Source: Arachnopeziza araneosa (Eukaryota; Ascomycota; Leotiomycetes; Helotiales; Arachnopezizaceae). Taken from it: DNA of 64,000 bases. Within the stretch, counting starts at the first letter, position 1, and the number at the start of each line of letters is the position of its first letter. Shown piece after piece: positions 31,902-44,857 of the stretch. The notes beneath the pieces were generated by a model, which made no database searches, was not told the DNA's origin, and saw only the letters and a list, made by a program, of their open reading frames with translations. Where the stretch lies: the NCBI GenBank assembly GCA_003988855.1, contig QYAI01000035.1, forward strand, positions 1-64,000. Direction: 5' to 3'. The translations under genes and the position numbers were made by a program.

Positions 31902-33364
31902 CCCAGCATTTGTCTGGTCTCTAGCATATGGCGTTCCGAGGAAAATTTTACTGCTTGGCGATACACAGAATAGGAAAATTTGCCATCGCATTAGATAGAT
32001 CAGAATCATAAATGAACAGATAAACTACAGTAACCCTGACTGCAATCAGTGCTCGTGTGTCTCTACGCTCCTCAAGGTTACTATCATTTGTGAATGTAGT
32101 AAATAGTCTTCGTCAATTTTAAAGGTTGTCACAGAAGAGAGCCGTTCGAACCCTGTTCAAATCGAATGGTCATCTGGAATTCTTTCACGGTAACCAGCAT
32201 GCTTTGCTAACCATCTTCTGACACTGGATTCATGTGAAAGGTAGACAAGAGCCTCCCCTTTTGTTTAAAATCATCTTCTAACTTGTTCAAATTGGAATGC
32301 ACGGCTCCTGCACATGTCTTCACATATCTCCCCCCTGCTTACCAGTCGCTTCCCAGCTAACTCAACATTTGTATCTTGTCTTCTCATCTTCCCTCGGACG
32401 CTCTAAAAATTGTTCTCTTAGTACGCTGCCTACCTCGGATATGTGTTTCGTGCAACCCTGGTTCTATTTATTTGCCTAATCTACACAACCAAGTAGACAC
32501 AAGATGAAACTGTTCGTCTTCTTCGCATGTGGCACGTCCAGAGTAGCAGCGCGAGGATTTTCCCCGGGGCTTTTTTCAACCAGGTCGCGCCGGATATGTC
32601 TCCGTGGTAAAATCGACGCAGGATCAGCTGAGTAATTACCTGCTGAATTCATCGATACTTTCGCGAAAAACAGTCTTGTGGTCCTTTAGCGAGTCTTTAG
32701 CGAATTTGTTTACTTGCTGATGTCTCAGCAGACAGCGATGGGAAATTATAGATATCCCGCGAAAACAGGCATCCTAATTAAAAACTGTACGGAATCTTCA
32801 GGAGGCATTAACTGTTTGTATGAATAAATATCGCTGTGGCTTTAAAGAGATCCATCGCGGGCAGCTTACTGATGCTGCGAAGTCACTGTTCCTCGCGTAA
32901 TAGCTACATAAGCATTGAAGAATTGGAGTTAAGAATTGACTACAAAACTAAGATTGAATTGGATTCAGGAGCAGTCATTCAAAATAGTCAAGACTTGTTA
33001 TCCCCAATCAACGTCATAGCAAAACCCCACCAGTATGACAAGCAAGGCCAGATATTTCGATTCGAGCAAATGGATGATATCACCAAGGCAAGAAACATCA
33101 ACTACAGGTACTAATGTAATTCGCTATAACCTCGATATTTTAAAAGCTTACCCACAAAACCCAAATGGGCAATCCTTAAAACGGGAGTTATTGTCAGCAA
33201 CGAATACTCAGTGTTTACGTCCTTAGAAATATGTTGATTTCCAACGCAAAATCTAGGAGTATTTAGCAGCAAGCCGCATGTAGTGCGGCTTTATTTGATC
33301 AAGATAAAAGTGGATATTCGCTAAACACGCTAAATGCCAGATCTAAACCCAACGCTAATCGTTA
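31902..33364. other. Convergent intergenic region
   Basis: A 1.46-kb 3'-3' spacer between ATP sulfurylase and the phosphate transporter. GTTCGAACCCTGTTCAAATC near 32145 looks superficially like a T-arm, but no tRNA can be folded around it. The open frame at 32836-33114 has no recognisable content. Confidence 0.4.
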
Positions 33365-35633
33365 TCATTTCAATAAACTCCCTACATCCTGGAGCATTAT
33401 GCTTTGAACCCTTTGCGGCCGTTCCCTGTCCCTAGGCACAGGTGTAATGGCCCAGCCTACACCCCACCCAGGTAAAGGACTTGTTCCGCCTCCGCCGATT
33501 CCAGCGAGGTATGATTCGTCATTCTCGTCTGTTGGCGGCCGTATCGTACTGACGTCCGATTCAGCACTCATGGTTCGTTTCCTCTTATCACCATGCCTGT
33601 TACCTTTCTTAGGTATCAGCTCTGGACTGGTCATAATCCCTATTCTTTCTCTCTTCCCTCTCATTCCTGGACTCCTGGCTGTTATGGTTGGACTCTTGGT
33701 ATATAGAAATCCAGCCGGCTTTCCACCACCGAACGGATTATGCCTCGACACCCAACCAAGAATTCCAGCGTTGAGTGTTACGCTACCGTTACGTGTATCA
33801 AGAGCCGTAGAACCTTCACCGGCGAGCTCTTCCAACGTCCTGCCTTTCGTCTCGGGGACGAGAAAAGATACCAGAGTCCCGCACAGCATAAAGAGCGCAA
33901 AGATCTGCATCAGCCGGTTGAGCCACGGCGAGCAACCATTTCCATGACAGTTCTTTGGTGCACCTTTTGCTAGGAGTGGCGCTGCAATGACCTGGGCGAT
34001 GATAGCTCCGATTTTTCCACTATTGAACTTAGTACAAGTTTGAAATTACTAACATCTTACTTACGCAGCGGCAGATAACCCGTGTCCAGTTGACCGGTAT
34101 CTTGTCGGGAAGCACTCCCCTGGAATGATAAAGGTGGTGGTATTTGGACCAAAATTGAAGAAAAGCTGTGCAAAGATGTAGAGCGTAAGAAGAGCCTTTT
34201 CCGAAAGCGAGTTGTAAGCAAATCCAATAATCACGAAAATGATAGTCAGCAAAAAGAAGCCCATGATCTGAATAGTCTTTCGCCCTATTGTGTCGATCAA
34301 AGCCACCGACAGCCAGTATCCGGGGATAGAACCTGCGCAAATGAGTATGAGATTTCCTATCGCAGTATTGAATAGGGTTTGGAAAATCGTATGGCCAGCT
34401 GAATAGCCGATTGCAGTGAGAACAATGCTATTATTTAGGCTCAGGCCGTAATAAGCAAGATCAAGGAATAACCATGATAGAGTAGTTCCAAGGATGATTT
34501 TAAAATTTTCCCATTTTGAGAAGTAAGACCACACATCGGGCCAAGAAGCCTTAGGTGCAGCGAGATTCTTCCCGAGCCGGGCTTTTGTCAGTTGTTGAGC
34601 AACGGGATCACATTTTGAAGGCGCTAAAGGATCCATGTAAGCTTTAATATCAGTTTGAGCTTTCTCAATGTCATGAGCGACATCGAATGTGTACCTGGGT
34701 GTTTCAGGAATGGTGATGCGGTAATATAAGGCGAAACAAGCTGGGAGAGCACCGAAACCAATGATTATCCTCCACGTTCGGTCTCCTGCAAGCCGGCAAG
34801 CGTCATGACAACTTGAGAAAGAACTTGTCGTATGAAGAAATGAATCTTTGAATGCAGCTGTTGTTATCAAAGCAACGACAGCCGCTGCAAATTGACCCAG
34901 TCCCTGCATGGAAAATACAGCAGCCATCATAGCTCCTCTCCATCTGGTCGGAGCAAACTCAGAGGTAATGACAGCAGATAATGGGTAATCTCCTCCGATG
35001 CCAATCCCCATTACCACACGCCAGAATACTAATAGACCTGTCATCGTAACCGCAATGCTTGGGGCTGTAAGTGCTTGGGCGAGCGTCTATTGTCAGGTTG
35101 TCAGCAGCTCCTACAGCAAACAGGCCAGGGGTACCAACACTAGAGATAATTATTGCCAGTTCCACCCCATACATCTTCCTCCGTCCTACAAGATCGGCTA
35201 GCCACCCGAAGCCTAACTGCCCTATGACTGCCCCTCCAGACGTAGCGGCTTTGAGAGCGGTGTTGACGTTCGTGGGTAAAACCCCATGGTTCCCTCCGAT
35301 ACTTGAATCTCCTTGCCAATAGACCATGCCCAGGGTTGATGTAATGAGATTTATTGCAAAAATATCGTACGAGTCGGTGAAGAATCCGATACCAGCCACC
35401 ACACACGCACGAACATGATACCTATAAGACGATACAATCAGACCCTCTGCATCCCGAGGCTCATGTTCTTCTTCAACTCACCAGCCAAATGGAACCTTGT
35501 CAATCTCATTCAAAGCTAATCTGCGGCGTAAATTTGGGTCCTGGATATGAGCGTAGTCATTGTGAAAATTATGGAAGGCGGCATTTCCTCCATATGTCCT
35601 ATATGGTAACGCAGGTTCAGGGAGGTTGTCCAT
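33365..35633 (-). CDS. PHO84: High-affinity inorganic phosphate transporter, PHO84 type
   Basis: A major-facilitator H+/phosphate symporter of the plasma membrane. Exons 35633-35482, 35421-35139, 35086-34065 and 34019-33365 join in frame to 703 aa. The family signatures are AGIGFFTDSYDIFAINL in the first membrane segment, GGAVIGQLGFGWLADLVGRR between segments 2 and 3, GIGIGGDYPLSAVITSEF in segment 4 and FPTRYRSTGHGLSAA followed by GKIGAIIAQ. Family members are usually 520-600 aa; here about 148 residues follow the final ETKGRTLEELAGEG motif, hydrophilic and rich in R, K, G and P. Intron 2 uses a GTTGGT donor, and its removal gives TLAQALTAPSIAVT as in the family. A CACGTG about 665 bp upstream could be a Pho4/NUC-1 site. 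Confidence 0.92.
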
Positions 35634-36296
35634 GGCCAGCCTGGTGCCGAGGCGTTACATTCACACCCAAGCGGATCTGATCAGACGGCGGGGTTTCTCG
35701 CACAGAAGACAGCAGTTGCGACGAAGAGACACACGTCAAGATTGGTGGAGAGAGCGGAAGGAGAAGAGGGGGGTTTAGACAATGGTTAGGTTGACCTTCT
35801 CGCCATCGATGTCAGACAGATGGGGATATTTGCCGGAGGCTGACGGGCTGGGATTCAAGCAGCACAACATATACACGCAATTAGAGGACGGTGCTGCCGA
35901 CATACGAGATGCGGTGAGAGCTGGAGGGAGAGCTGAAGATGATGGACCGGAGTCAAAGGGAGCACTGAATAGATGTTTGTCGAGGTTTAGAGAGGAAGAG
36001 TCTGGCGGCGCGAGAGAGCGGCGGAAATATTGAATGCGCGGTCACAACCCCACTAGGTACTCTCCAGGCCCCTGATGCGCCGCAAGGGTTTTCTTGGGGT
36101 GGGTGGAGTAGTGGTGGCTCCTGTGAATGGAAATAATGGGGTACATGTGTCAAGCCTGTGGAGTGAGAGGAAGGGAGGGACGGAGGGAGCGAGAGAGAGA
36201 GAGAGGCCAGACTAAGAAGCAATTCGACGAACCGGGCCTGGGTGTCCAATGTCTCGGCCACATGGGAGAAGCAGCTGGAGCTTGCGGCCGGTGCAG

Positions 36297-36302
36297 CACG
36301 TG
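36297..36302. promoter_or_regulatory. CACGTG E-box upstream of phosphate transporter
   Basis: CACGTG is the core bound by the bHLH phosphate regulators Pho4 and NUC-1. It lies about 665 bp from the transporter start codon. Such 6-mers also occur by chance and elsewhere in this window, so the link is weak. Confidence 0.25.
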
Positions 36303-37000
36303 GAGATGGAGATGGCGATGGTGATGGCTCGACCTGAATCGATCAGAGCACACCCGCGAGCCCAGAACAGGAGAAGTTACGGCGGCACCGCACAACAGAG
36401 TCTGCCTGCGCGAATACTCACCATCGTCGCACAACACTAAAGACGGGTCGGCGGTCCCAAGTCGCTGGGCTGTGGCGTCGCAACGTGCGCTCGTCACGAC
36501 CTCTGATGGGCTCGGGATCCCCAAACGAGGCGTTTTTGATTCATGCATGGCCGCACAATTCGCCCGCTCTTTTGGAACGCCATCTCTCTCCCTCGAGAGG
36601 GAGAAGAAGAAAGGATGCAATAATTCCCCATGCTTCTCGCCATGTCAGTCAGTCGTCCTGCCGAGACAGCCTGGAGAAGAGCTGAGACACCAAGACTCTG
36701 TCCGGAACTGGGCCCGAGGAGGAAGGTCATTGTTTCCCTGCAGGACCGACGACCTTCATCTCCAGATTCGCTTGACCTTCATCTCCAGATCCCCTTGACG
36801 ATCATCATGGCCGTCTGTCAGGTCTACATCCTGTCACTTGGCCCGAGGAGCCGCACATCCGTGCCACCCGTCGAAAAAGATTGTTTTTGCTGGCGAGAAC
36901 ACCGAGACCCTGCCGCGTTCATCCTTATTCCAACCAAAAGACTCGACAGAGCTGTGCAGACTCGAACGCCCATGCAGATTCGTGGCGCCCAATCCTCATC

Positions 37001-37034
37001 TCTCCGCCTCTCCGCCTCTCCGCCTCTCCGCCTC
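37001..37034. repeat. 8-bp tandem repeat (TCTCCGCC)4
   Basis: Four exact copies of TCTCCGCC plus a partial fifth lie in the GC-richer gene-free region. Nearby, a stretch containing ACCTTCATCTCCAGAT occurs twice in direct repeat near 36750-36790. Confidence 0.85.
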
Positions 37035-39095
37035 AAGATTACCCTTCGTGACCCCATCACATTCTCGGCCGACGTGGGGGTTAATTTGGTCTGTGTGTAC
37101 CCACAAACGCCATGGCTGGTTGTGGCGTCAATTGTCTGTTTCGACATTCAGGGACCTGCATACGAAAAGGACCGTGAGAAGCGTCCTCTGGAACCGACGG
37201 AAGATAGGTCCCAGGCAGTACAGAAGCCAAGACTTTTCTTTCTCTTTCGGTACAAGTGATAGTAGCAATGCCGTCACTGCCGTCACATTGAGAGGTAGGT
37301 ACAGCACGCATCCCAGCGAACAACTTCTGACCAGAACTCTACTCTCCAGATTGCTACTCCACGCGCCGTTTTCTATCAGACCTAAAGGGTTCTCTACGTC
37401 TCTTGTATCAAGTCATCTAAGTGCCGCCTGGGCGATCCCGTGCAAGATGCTCAGGCCGTTGAAGTTCAGGTATGGGCCATGTTTATATGGTCATAAACCA
37501 AACACGGTAAAAGTTGCAGGTTTTGTACGCCACATTAATCAACCGGGATATCCAATCTGCGACAAATCATTGCTTCACAAGCGTCTCTCGTTTCTCACAC
37601 ACACTTCAACTTCAACTTCTCCCGGCCTGCTTCAGTTGCTTCCCGTCCTATGTTTTGCCTTTTGCTAACGCGAAGATAAACCACGCCACTTCTACCACAA
37701 ATGTAATATGTGACACGTTTTGCCCGTGAAAGGGGTTTTTTTTTTCAAGAGGCGAGCTCTTCGGGACGTCGGCTCGGGAGGTGGTGTCTCAAACCTTCTT
37801 CATTCTCGCTACCCTGCGCTTCGCTTGGGTTATTAACGGCCAGAAATTCAAACAAAGCCAGATTCTTTATTCAAATCATCTCGTTAAAAGCAGAAGGTCT
37901 TTTGATTCAATTACTTTCTGTGTAGCTAAAGAAAATGTAGCCGCCTCTCAGCGCTAGATGTGGTGGATGATGGCGAGGATAGCTTAACCCTCAATTATTG
38001 GAGCTGCCGCTGGAATAGCTATGAATTATGTGGCAGCGGTGACGAGTGCCTTATCAGTATGGAGTAGAGGAAGTATAATAGGAAGTGTAGGGAACTGTGG
38101 GATGGTCTTCTTACCGTCATTCTTGTCTCAGATCCTCCGTATAAAGTGGTGGGAGGTGCCTCAATAATCCTGATTTACTGTCAAAAACACTTTCCGTTTC
38201 TGCTTGTCATATTCGACACTCAAAACAATCCGAAGAGAAAATCCTCAACAATGTAACGTAGACAATGAGTTGGTACTTTTAGAAATACTATGAAGCTAAT
38301 GCAATATACTCAATCATTCTTACAACCAGACGCCACGACTTTTGAGTATAATTTTTGCTCGGTGGTGGTTTTTCAATACCTTGCGCTCCTTCTAGAAATA
38401 ATAAGCGAGGAGCATAGCTCTAGGTAGTTGAAGTGTGGGGAGTTTTGTGGTAATAATAAACTCCATGTTGTATTGCCCGACACAAGTTGTCTTTCGATGG
38501 GATAGGTGGGCTCTGTAGACTGGCAAAGGCTTGAGAGACAAAATAATAGTCTTGCCACTCATTTGACCACTCCACCATGGTTGACTTCTCCGAAACTTCA
38601 ACTCGTAGAAATTCTTTTGCTCATTTGGCAATGGTCATCCCACAGAGCGGAGCCGCGCGGGCTGATGGATCATCGATTGAAATACAGTAGATGTGGAATA
38701 TTTGACTGCCGCGGGACATAGATCCTCTATCGTACTTCCCTCATTAATCTGTGTATTGGCTACACACTTTTTGAGGCAATCACATTTTGTAGAAGGTACT
38801 TGCGAAGGTCGAAATCACCGTTGAACAATAAGAGCTAAATTAAACTGTTCAGGTTAACAAGAACTTGGAGGTTCTTACTCGTTATATCGAGTCTAAGAAG
38901 GCCATGAAGTGCTGCAGTTGTGTTATAAAATCCTCATATCTGTATCATTAAACAAAATTTCTTTGATGCTGTAAGACTTTCCATCAATTCTACTAAGAAT
39001 ATGTATTGATCACGCACTGAGAACTTGAATCCGAAATCCAAAGAGAGGAGGCCCGGGGTAGAAAATCGTTCCCCACGATTCACAAATCTGATCCT

Positions 39096-40609
39096 CTATA
39101 AATATATGTAGCAAAATGGCCCTCCCATTGTATTCATCACCTGCCCAATTGTCACATCCTCCGCATTCACGCCCAAACTTATAACATCATCGAGAGTACC
39201 ATTTGCGCTCGGTGGGATGTTGTCCAACGTAATCGTCCCCGCAATAGCATTCTGTCTGCTCTTCAAATCCTGGTTCTGCCAAATCCACCAAGTTCTATCT
39301 ATCTGCGAATGATGAAGCCAAAAGACAGGGTCTCCTGGCGCGGAGAATAAATCCCCACCCGGATCGCCAGCGGCTGTAAAGTGTCCTGCTGTATGGACAC
39401 CGTAAAATCCAACCGAGAAGTTACCTTGCATAACGGTTTGAAAGGACTCAATATCAGTATTTTCGGTGATCAGAGAGGTCGAGTTATCATCTGTGCTCCA
39501 TTGACTAGTTACCCATACAGAAATATCACGTTTAAGACACCGAGGATTGTAGACTGTGCCATTGTTACGAATCTCCTCGGATTCGATCAGAGTAGGACCC
39601 ACAGGACCTAGGTTCACGGACATGCTAAAATACATGAGCATTTTTCTCCAGCATAGATTTCCTTGTGCTTACTTCTTAAACGGACCAGTCTCCACACATC
39701 CGCCTCCTACGCCTGGTGGAATGCAATTCTGATTTGTTGGAAGACCTTCAGTGCAATTATGCTCTTCGAAAACTCCATTGCCGGACACGGAGTAGTCTGA
39801 GCCGTCAAAAATAGGAGAATTAATAGGATCTGAGAGATCTGAGCAAGTGTCTTCCCGGTCTTTGTAGGTTTTCTCACCAAATGCGGTCTTGCCCCAGTTC
39901 TTTAGACACATTCCAGATTAGCCTCAGTTTAGTTTACTATCCACAACAACGTAACTTACCCAGTACTGGAAATGTTAGCAAGTATCAAAAGTAACTGCTA
40001 ACAACTTACTGGCTGTGTGCCTTGGAAACCGCACTCATCTTTTAGAGCTTTTTCAAATGCCCACGTGAAATATCTGTGCCATGAGAGAAAATTTGCCTGT
40101 AATTATGGTAAGTATTTATGTATAGAACTGGAAATTTATTTACAGTTCCGTGGATACTCAAGGTCTGGTTAATATGCGTGGCAACATAGTCATCATATCT
40201 GTAGGAGTATTATTTTTCTGGTGCTGCACGCATTGAGCTCATCAGAAACATACCTTGATCTCGCACCAGGAAATAGGGTTTGATTTGTCTTTGCTGGTTT
40301 AGACATCAAACAAAGGACAGCATCGGTGTATGCTTTTCTATCTCCTAAAGGTAAAGTAGACCTTTGAAAGATATCAGGATGGAGTTATGAAACTGTTAGA
40401 GTAGCGTACCATTCTCGTCTGATAACAGCATTTGCTAAGGTGCAAGAGCCTTGTCGACCTTCCGAAGCCAGCTTTATTTGATTGACAGCCAGATTCAGAA
40501 GTCCCTCACCTGCAAGGAGATCTGTTTGGGCTGTAGATGCAGGAGTGTAAGCTACTGCGGTGAAACATAGCAGCACAGAGCCTAATAGAGTGTGAGATAC
40601 GAAGGGCAT
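39096..40609 (-). CDS. Secreted tyrosinase (type 3 copper enzyme)
   Basis: Oxidises monophenols or o-diphenols; acts outside the cell, for example in melanin formation or phenol detoxification. Seven exons, 40609-40410, 40361-40254, 40198-40144, 40096-40010, 39965-39960, 39899-39673 and 39624-39096, join in frame to 403 aa. A signal peptide covers about residues 1-26. Copper A ligands lie in ATHINQTLSIHG and NFLSWHRYF; copper B ligands lie in GVHTAGHF and FWLHHSQIDR. All six histidines are present. The ending GGPFCYIYL is typical of short fungal tyrosinases without the long C-terminal cap. Exon 5 is only 6 nt and codes Y-W of QPYWNWG; without it the motif is lost. The substrate range is unknown. 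Confidence 0.87.
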
Positions 40610-42077
40610 GTTCAATGGAAGAGGATTGACACGAGGATCAAAGAAAGTGTTTCTCTAGATTAAAATCACAGTTTGAATGGCAGTTTCTTACGAGAATCAT
40701 CGGTAACGCGGTCTATTTGAACATTTTCAGCCCTTGTGTTACAGGTTGGACGGGACGTAAGCTTAGCCTGCTATAAAATAACCAGAGGATCGGGACTCCC
40801 TCTTCCATCTACTACTGAAAGGAGCGAAAATCAATTTATGCTGCTACTGCTAAGGTACCTGGGTGGACTAATGGAACGAAAAAAATGGCAACTTGTGATT
40901 AAAAAGAGTAATAACCAACCCGGAATTTAATGCACGATTGATTGGTATGCTAGGATCAGATATAAGCAAAAAAGGGTGCTACAGCCTCGTATGGAAATGA
41001 CCGGCATAGAATCGCTGATTTAGAAAGAATATCGATGCCATTAAATGTGTTTAATCCTCTAGGTTTCTGACACAAATGCTAGGATTCGAATTTCGCGATG
41101 ATCTGACAGACAGGGGACTTTTCGCTGGAGCTCGAAGAATTGAGCAACTAAATATTCTACTCCAAAATTCTTCTGGTCGGAGGCGAAGTTGTAAAACACT
41201 TCTATGGAATTGTCTTAAATAGTCTGATAGACTCACGAGACTGCCGCCTGCGGCGCAACCGAAGTCATTTGCGGGTATTGAGTACTGGCTGCGTTATTCT
41301 GTACGTCGTGTATCCTGCCTAGCACTGTCTGTATCCTTCTTGCAGTTTGACCTGTCCTTCGTAAGATGACCCGGGCCGTACTAAATACCCATGGCTCATT
41401 CTCCACAAGCACTCTGCTACAGGCTCGGTCGGTAAAATAATGGGCCGATCAACCATTCAAGTTTGGCATCTAGCTGGAGAGATGACTAGATTACGTTTGA
41501 TATCACTTCCTATTCCCTTCCTGCGTTCATTATTCGCCGTTTCTAGCAAGTCTCAGATACCTTCGAATCCACAGGAGAGGGGAAGCTTCTGGACTCTAGG
41601 CACACTTTAAATGTAATTACTGTGTCCAAGAAGATGATGCAGGGTTGGAAATTTTAGGTATGGACAGAGACAAGATAGACGATATCATGGTTCAAACGGG
41701 AACGAGAGCGGCGAACTTATGAGAGTACTGCATATCGTGTTGCGCGATACTCAGTGTCGAAGACCAGAAATGGTAGTATGATATTTGCTGAATGAATGCC
41801 ATAGACTGGAACCATCTTCTTTTGGTAGAACGGTAGGACATTTATCCAAATAACATGAAGACGTTTTGACATTCCATGCCCTCACCTCCCAAGAGAATCC
41901 GAAGAGTTTCAAGCTGGCTTGCCTTCTTAAAGAATCACCGGACCATATAGAAGTTTTCATCAAATGGAGCCTTGGAAGTATCTGGGATGTTGTGATCTGC
42001 TTGTTGGGAAACTTCCTTCTCATCGTCTATTCACCTGCGTCTACCCTGAGAGTACATATTCAACTACTCGTTGACCC
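40610..42077. other. Intergenic region
   Basis: 1.47 kb between the tyrosinase promoter and the 3' end of the sterol reductase gene. Open frames are short and unremarkable. I see no RNA gene or repeat. Confidence 0.4.
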
Positions 42078-43885
42078 CTAGTAAATACCAGGAACAATAA
42101 CCCACTTGACTCTCTTGCAATACTCCACCCATCCCTGGCCATACTTTTTGGAGCACCGCTCTTCATCCCGCCAGCAGCGATGAATAAGCAATGTTGTCAT
42201 AAAAATTGCATAGGTCCATGGAAGAACATTATTGAAGCCACATGTTGCACACATTGAGAAAGAAAGGATCAAATCTCCGAGGTAGTTGACATGACGAGCA
42301 AATCCCCACCAGCCAGAACAAAGAAGGAGGGAGTTATGCTCAAATCCGTCAATGGTGCGATACTTAACATGCACAATTTGAGCTTTTTGGCCCCAGAGAA
42401 TGCATTCGCCTTTGGTGCGACGAACGAGATCTTTCTGGTGGTTGACACTGCGGAAGAGGATGTAGCCACCAATGCCAGTTGCAAGAACAATGATCGCATG
42501 AACGCTGGACAGCTCGACGGGGTTTCTGGCTAGATATTGAGTCTGGAGTGTATATACACCTGGAAGCCAGACAAAACTTCCCCATGCCAAATAGAAGCCA
42601 AAATGATCGTGACAGATATCAATAGTTCGAAGATACCAATCTTCATTGATGAAGAAGTCAACTACATAAATTGTGTGAAGAATGCTAAATTCCACGACGC
42701 CGACATGGTAAGCTTTTGCAGTCCAATTTGGAAAAGTAAGTGTACATACGTTGCAACAAGGATTGATTTAGTGATGTAGCCGTGGAGTTGATATTGAAAC
42801 GCAATAAATGAGAAGTCGCTGCACAAAAGCATTAGCACTATTGAACAAGACGCAAATTGAAATGTAAATCATCAATGATCTTAAATGATTGAAGATCCAT
42901 AGGGAATGTAAACAACGTACATCAAAGTCCAGGCGACGATCTGGCATCGAATTAGTAATGCGAACAGCTGAAGGCCAGATAACAGTAAGTGCGTTGAGTA
43001 TGAGATAAGGCCTTACCCCTGGTCGCCCATTGGTGAAAAGTTTGAAGTCAAAGAGCTTCCCAAATCTAGGATTCAATTCAATGCCTAGAGACAAGTCAAT
43101 AACAGCACGACCGATATTTAATATTCCGAATCATAAGGACGCGTATGTCTGGGAGTGGAGATGCTCACCCATGAAAAAATCGTATACCCATGATCCTGAA
43201 CGCGTTAATTTCATCCATGTATCTCATAAGACGACGTACCGCTGAACTTGCGGTCCTGGACATGAGTTGGAGCAATATGGGCTTTGATGAAGGCCACGAC
43301 TGGAACCAAGAATCCGAACACATTCGCCATGAAGAGAAGCCCTTCCCAATGCTGTGCGATCATTGCAGGGTTCAAGTAACCCAAAAATGCCAATAACACA
43401 AATAATGAATGGGTGACAATCCAAGCAAGAAGGCCATTTGTTCTATACTTGAGAAGATTTCCAGCAGGAGTGAGTTGGCCTAAACTTAGCTTACTTGGGA
43501 GAAACTGATACAGTATGACCTGGAAAAGAATCCAGATAAGATAGCCAATTGTTGCTTTTAGAGCAGGTCGAGGACCATAATGAGATAGGAAATTGACAAG
43601 GCCAATCTCAAATACGGAGTTGTAAACGGCAGCCAACGATGCATCGAAAGATGAAAGAGCTATCCAAATGAAAATGACTAGAGTCGGACAAAGAATCATA
43701 ACACCAGCGCATCCGAGGGAGTGAATCCAAGACCCGTGATGATGTCGTCGCCCCCAGGAAATGGTAGATTCACGAGTGCCCGAGAATGACGCTAGCCTTG
43801 GTCGTTTCGTGGAGGTTTTTTCTGTTGAGCGAGAAGTGTCGATAGTGCCGTGAAGCGAAGGGGTTGGGAGGATAATGGTCTCCAT
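42078..43885 (-). CDS. ERG24: Delta(14)-sterol reductase (ergosterol pathway)
   Basis: Reduces the C14-C15 double bond after C14 demethylation, in the ER membrane, using NADPH; the target of morpholine fungicides. Exons 43885-43240, 43195-43169, 43084-43017, 42967-42921, 42818-42750 and 42684-42078 give 487 aa. The signatures are KYRTNGLLAWIVTHSLFV, SWVYDFFMGIELNPRFG, FKLFTNGRPG, AFQYQLHGYITKSIL and the C-terminal SGWWGFARHVNYLGD and YGQGWVEYCKRVKW with the terminal PGIY. LNPRFG with SGWWG favours ERG24 over the C24 reductase ERG4. About eight or more hydrophobic segments are visible. The acceptor for exon 5 is at 42819-42820; an AG further upstream would give a frameshifted product. The start at 43885 is the first ATG; the frame extends upstream without one. 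Confidence 0.88.
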
Positions 43886-44857
43886 GACTTTGCACTGACG
43901 ACCCTCGACCGTCACCGAAATGTAAGAAGATGCGAGAGAAAATTTTGAGGTTTCGAGTTGGAATTGATGTCTTAGACGCACTAGGGGGTCAAATGACCAG
44001 GAATAAAAGTCGGCGCTGGGAGGAAGCTACCTTTGTCGATCGTCCAGTACCTTAACCAGGGCTCGATGACGACTTGAATCCTCGTGCTTCACAACAGGTG
44101 ATGGTGAAGAGATGACGACCAGATGTCAATCATGAATCTTTGCAGAGAAAGGTTCAGGAGAATTGTCTTCAGGGTGAAGCTTCGGTTCGTCTCGTACTCG
44201 TCATCAATGAGGTGTTTGTCGAGCCTTACCCTTTGAGTCTGGTGGCTGAGCCGAATAGAGATCTTGGAATTCAATATTTTTTTTTATTACGGGGCGCCGC
44301 TGAGGCTGAATCTCTCTGTGGCGCGAATAACATGGCTTTCTCGTTGTCGGTGGAAATATGACATGGGAACGAGTGTAGAGAACCACGCGTTGGCCTTGAG
44401 AGATAGATAGTCATGGTCGTCTCTGGCTACGACGGAAGGCACAGACTTACTGAGGTGCTCGTAGAAGATCCGTTCTACTCAAGGCTTTCGCTCAGAGCAA
44501 GGTCTGTCTAAGCATGAAATGATCTTGGCTTGGTCCTTGGATAGCTTGAGCTTGCTTCCGGGTCTAGGCATGATCCCATTCTTGACTAAACCTAATTCAG
44601 CGCGCTCTGCAGCCACGGCGCAGGAACAGGAGCGAAACGAGGCATCCGAAGAGAGATTTCCCAACCGTTTTCACGGCACTTCCACATTGATGAAAGCGAG
44701 TGCTGGGCCTCTTCGCGACCTCGCACTCTTTTATACAGCTTGTTTTCTTAATCCACGTCGGAGAACCTCAACCGGAGCACCGGTATGCAATATCTCACCG
44801 AACATGGTGTCATCTGGCATCTGAATATATTCTTTCTATCACGTTTAAATGCTCCTT
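43886..44857. other. Intergenic region
   Basis: Upstream of the sterol reductase and downstream of MET2. It contains short open frames without recognisable content and a T-run near 44277-44286. Confidence 0.4.

Larger units (their letters stand above)
35634..39095. other. 3.4-kb region without supportable gene
   Basis: Upstream of the phosphate transporter and downstream of the tyrosinase. 35.7-37.4 kb is GC-richer than its surroundings, with a purine tract (GAGAGAGAGAGAG near 36190) and long but low-complexity open frames on both strands (36630-37259, 36838-37668 plus, 36150-36620 minus) that show no domain, no consistent start context and no plausible intron chain. CACGTG lies at 36297-36302. 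37.7-39 kb is AT-rich with a T10 run near 37740. I regard the whole as regulatory or non-coding. Confidence 0.45.

Noticed and set aside
32130..32190. T-arm-like GTTCGAACC, possible tRNA
   Set aside because: No acceptor stem, D-arm or anticodon arm can be matched around it.
36838..37668. 276-codon plus-strand open frame
   Set aside because: Low-complexity Ser/Arg/Pro content, overlaps another long frame in a different phase (36630-37259), no domain, no intron signals that extend it. Its length is explained by low stop frequency in GC-richer sequence.
42750..42837. Alternative acceptor for ERG24 exon 5 at the upstream AATAG
   Set aside because: It would shift the frame and lose the AFQYQLHGY motif; GTGCAG at 42819-42820 keeps it.
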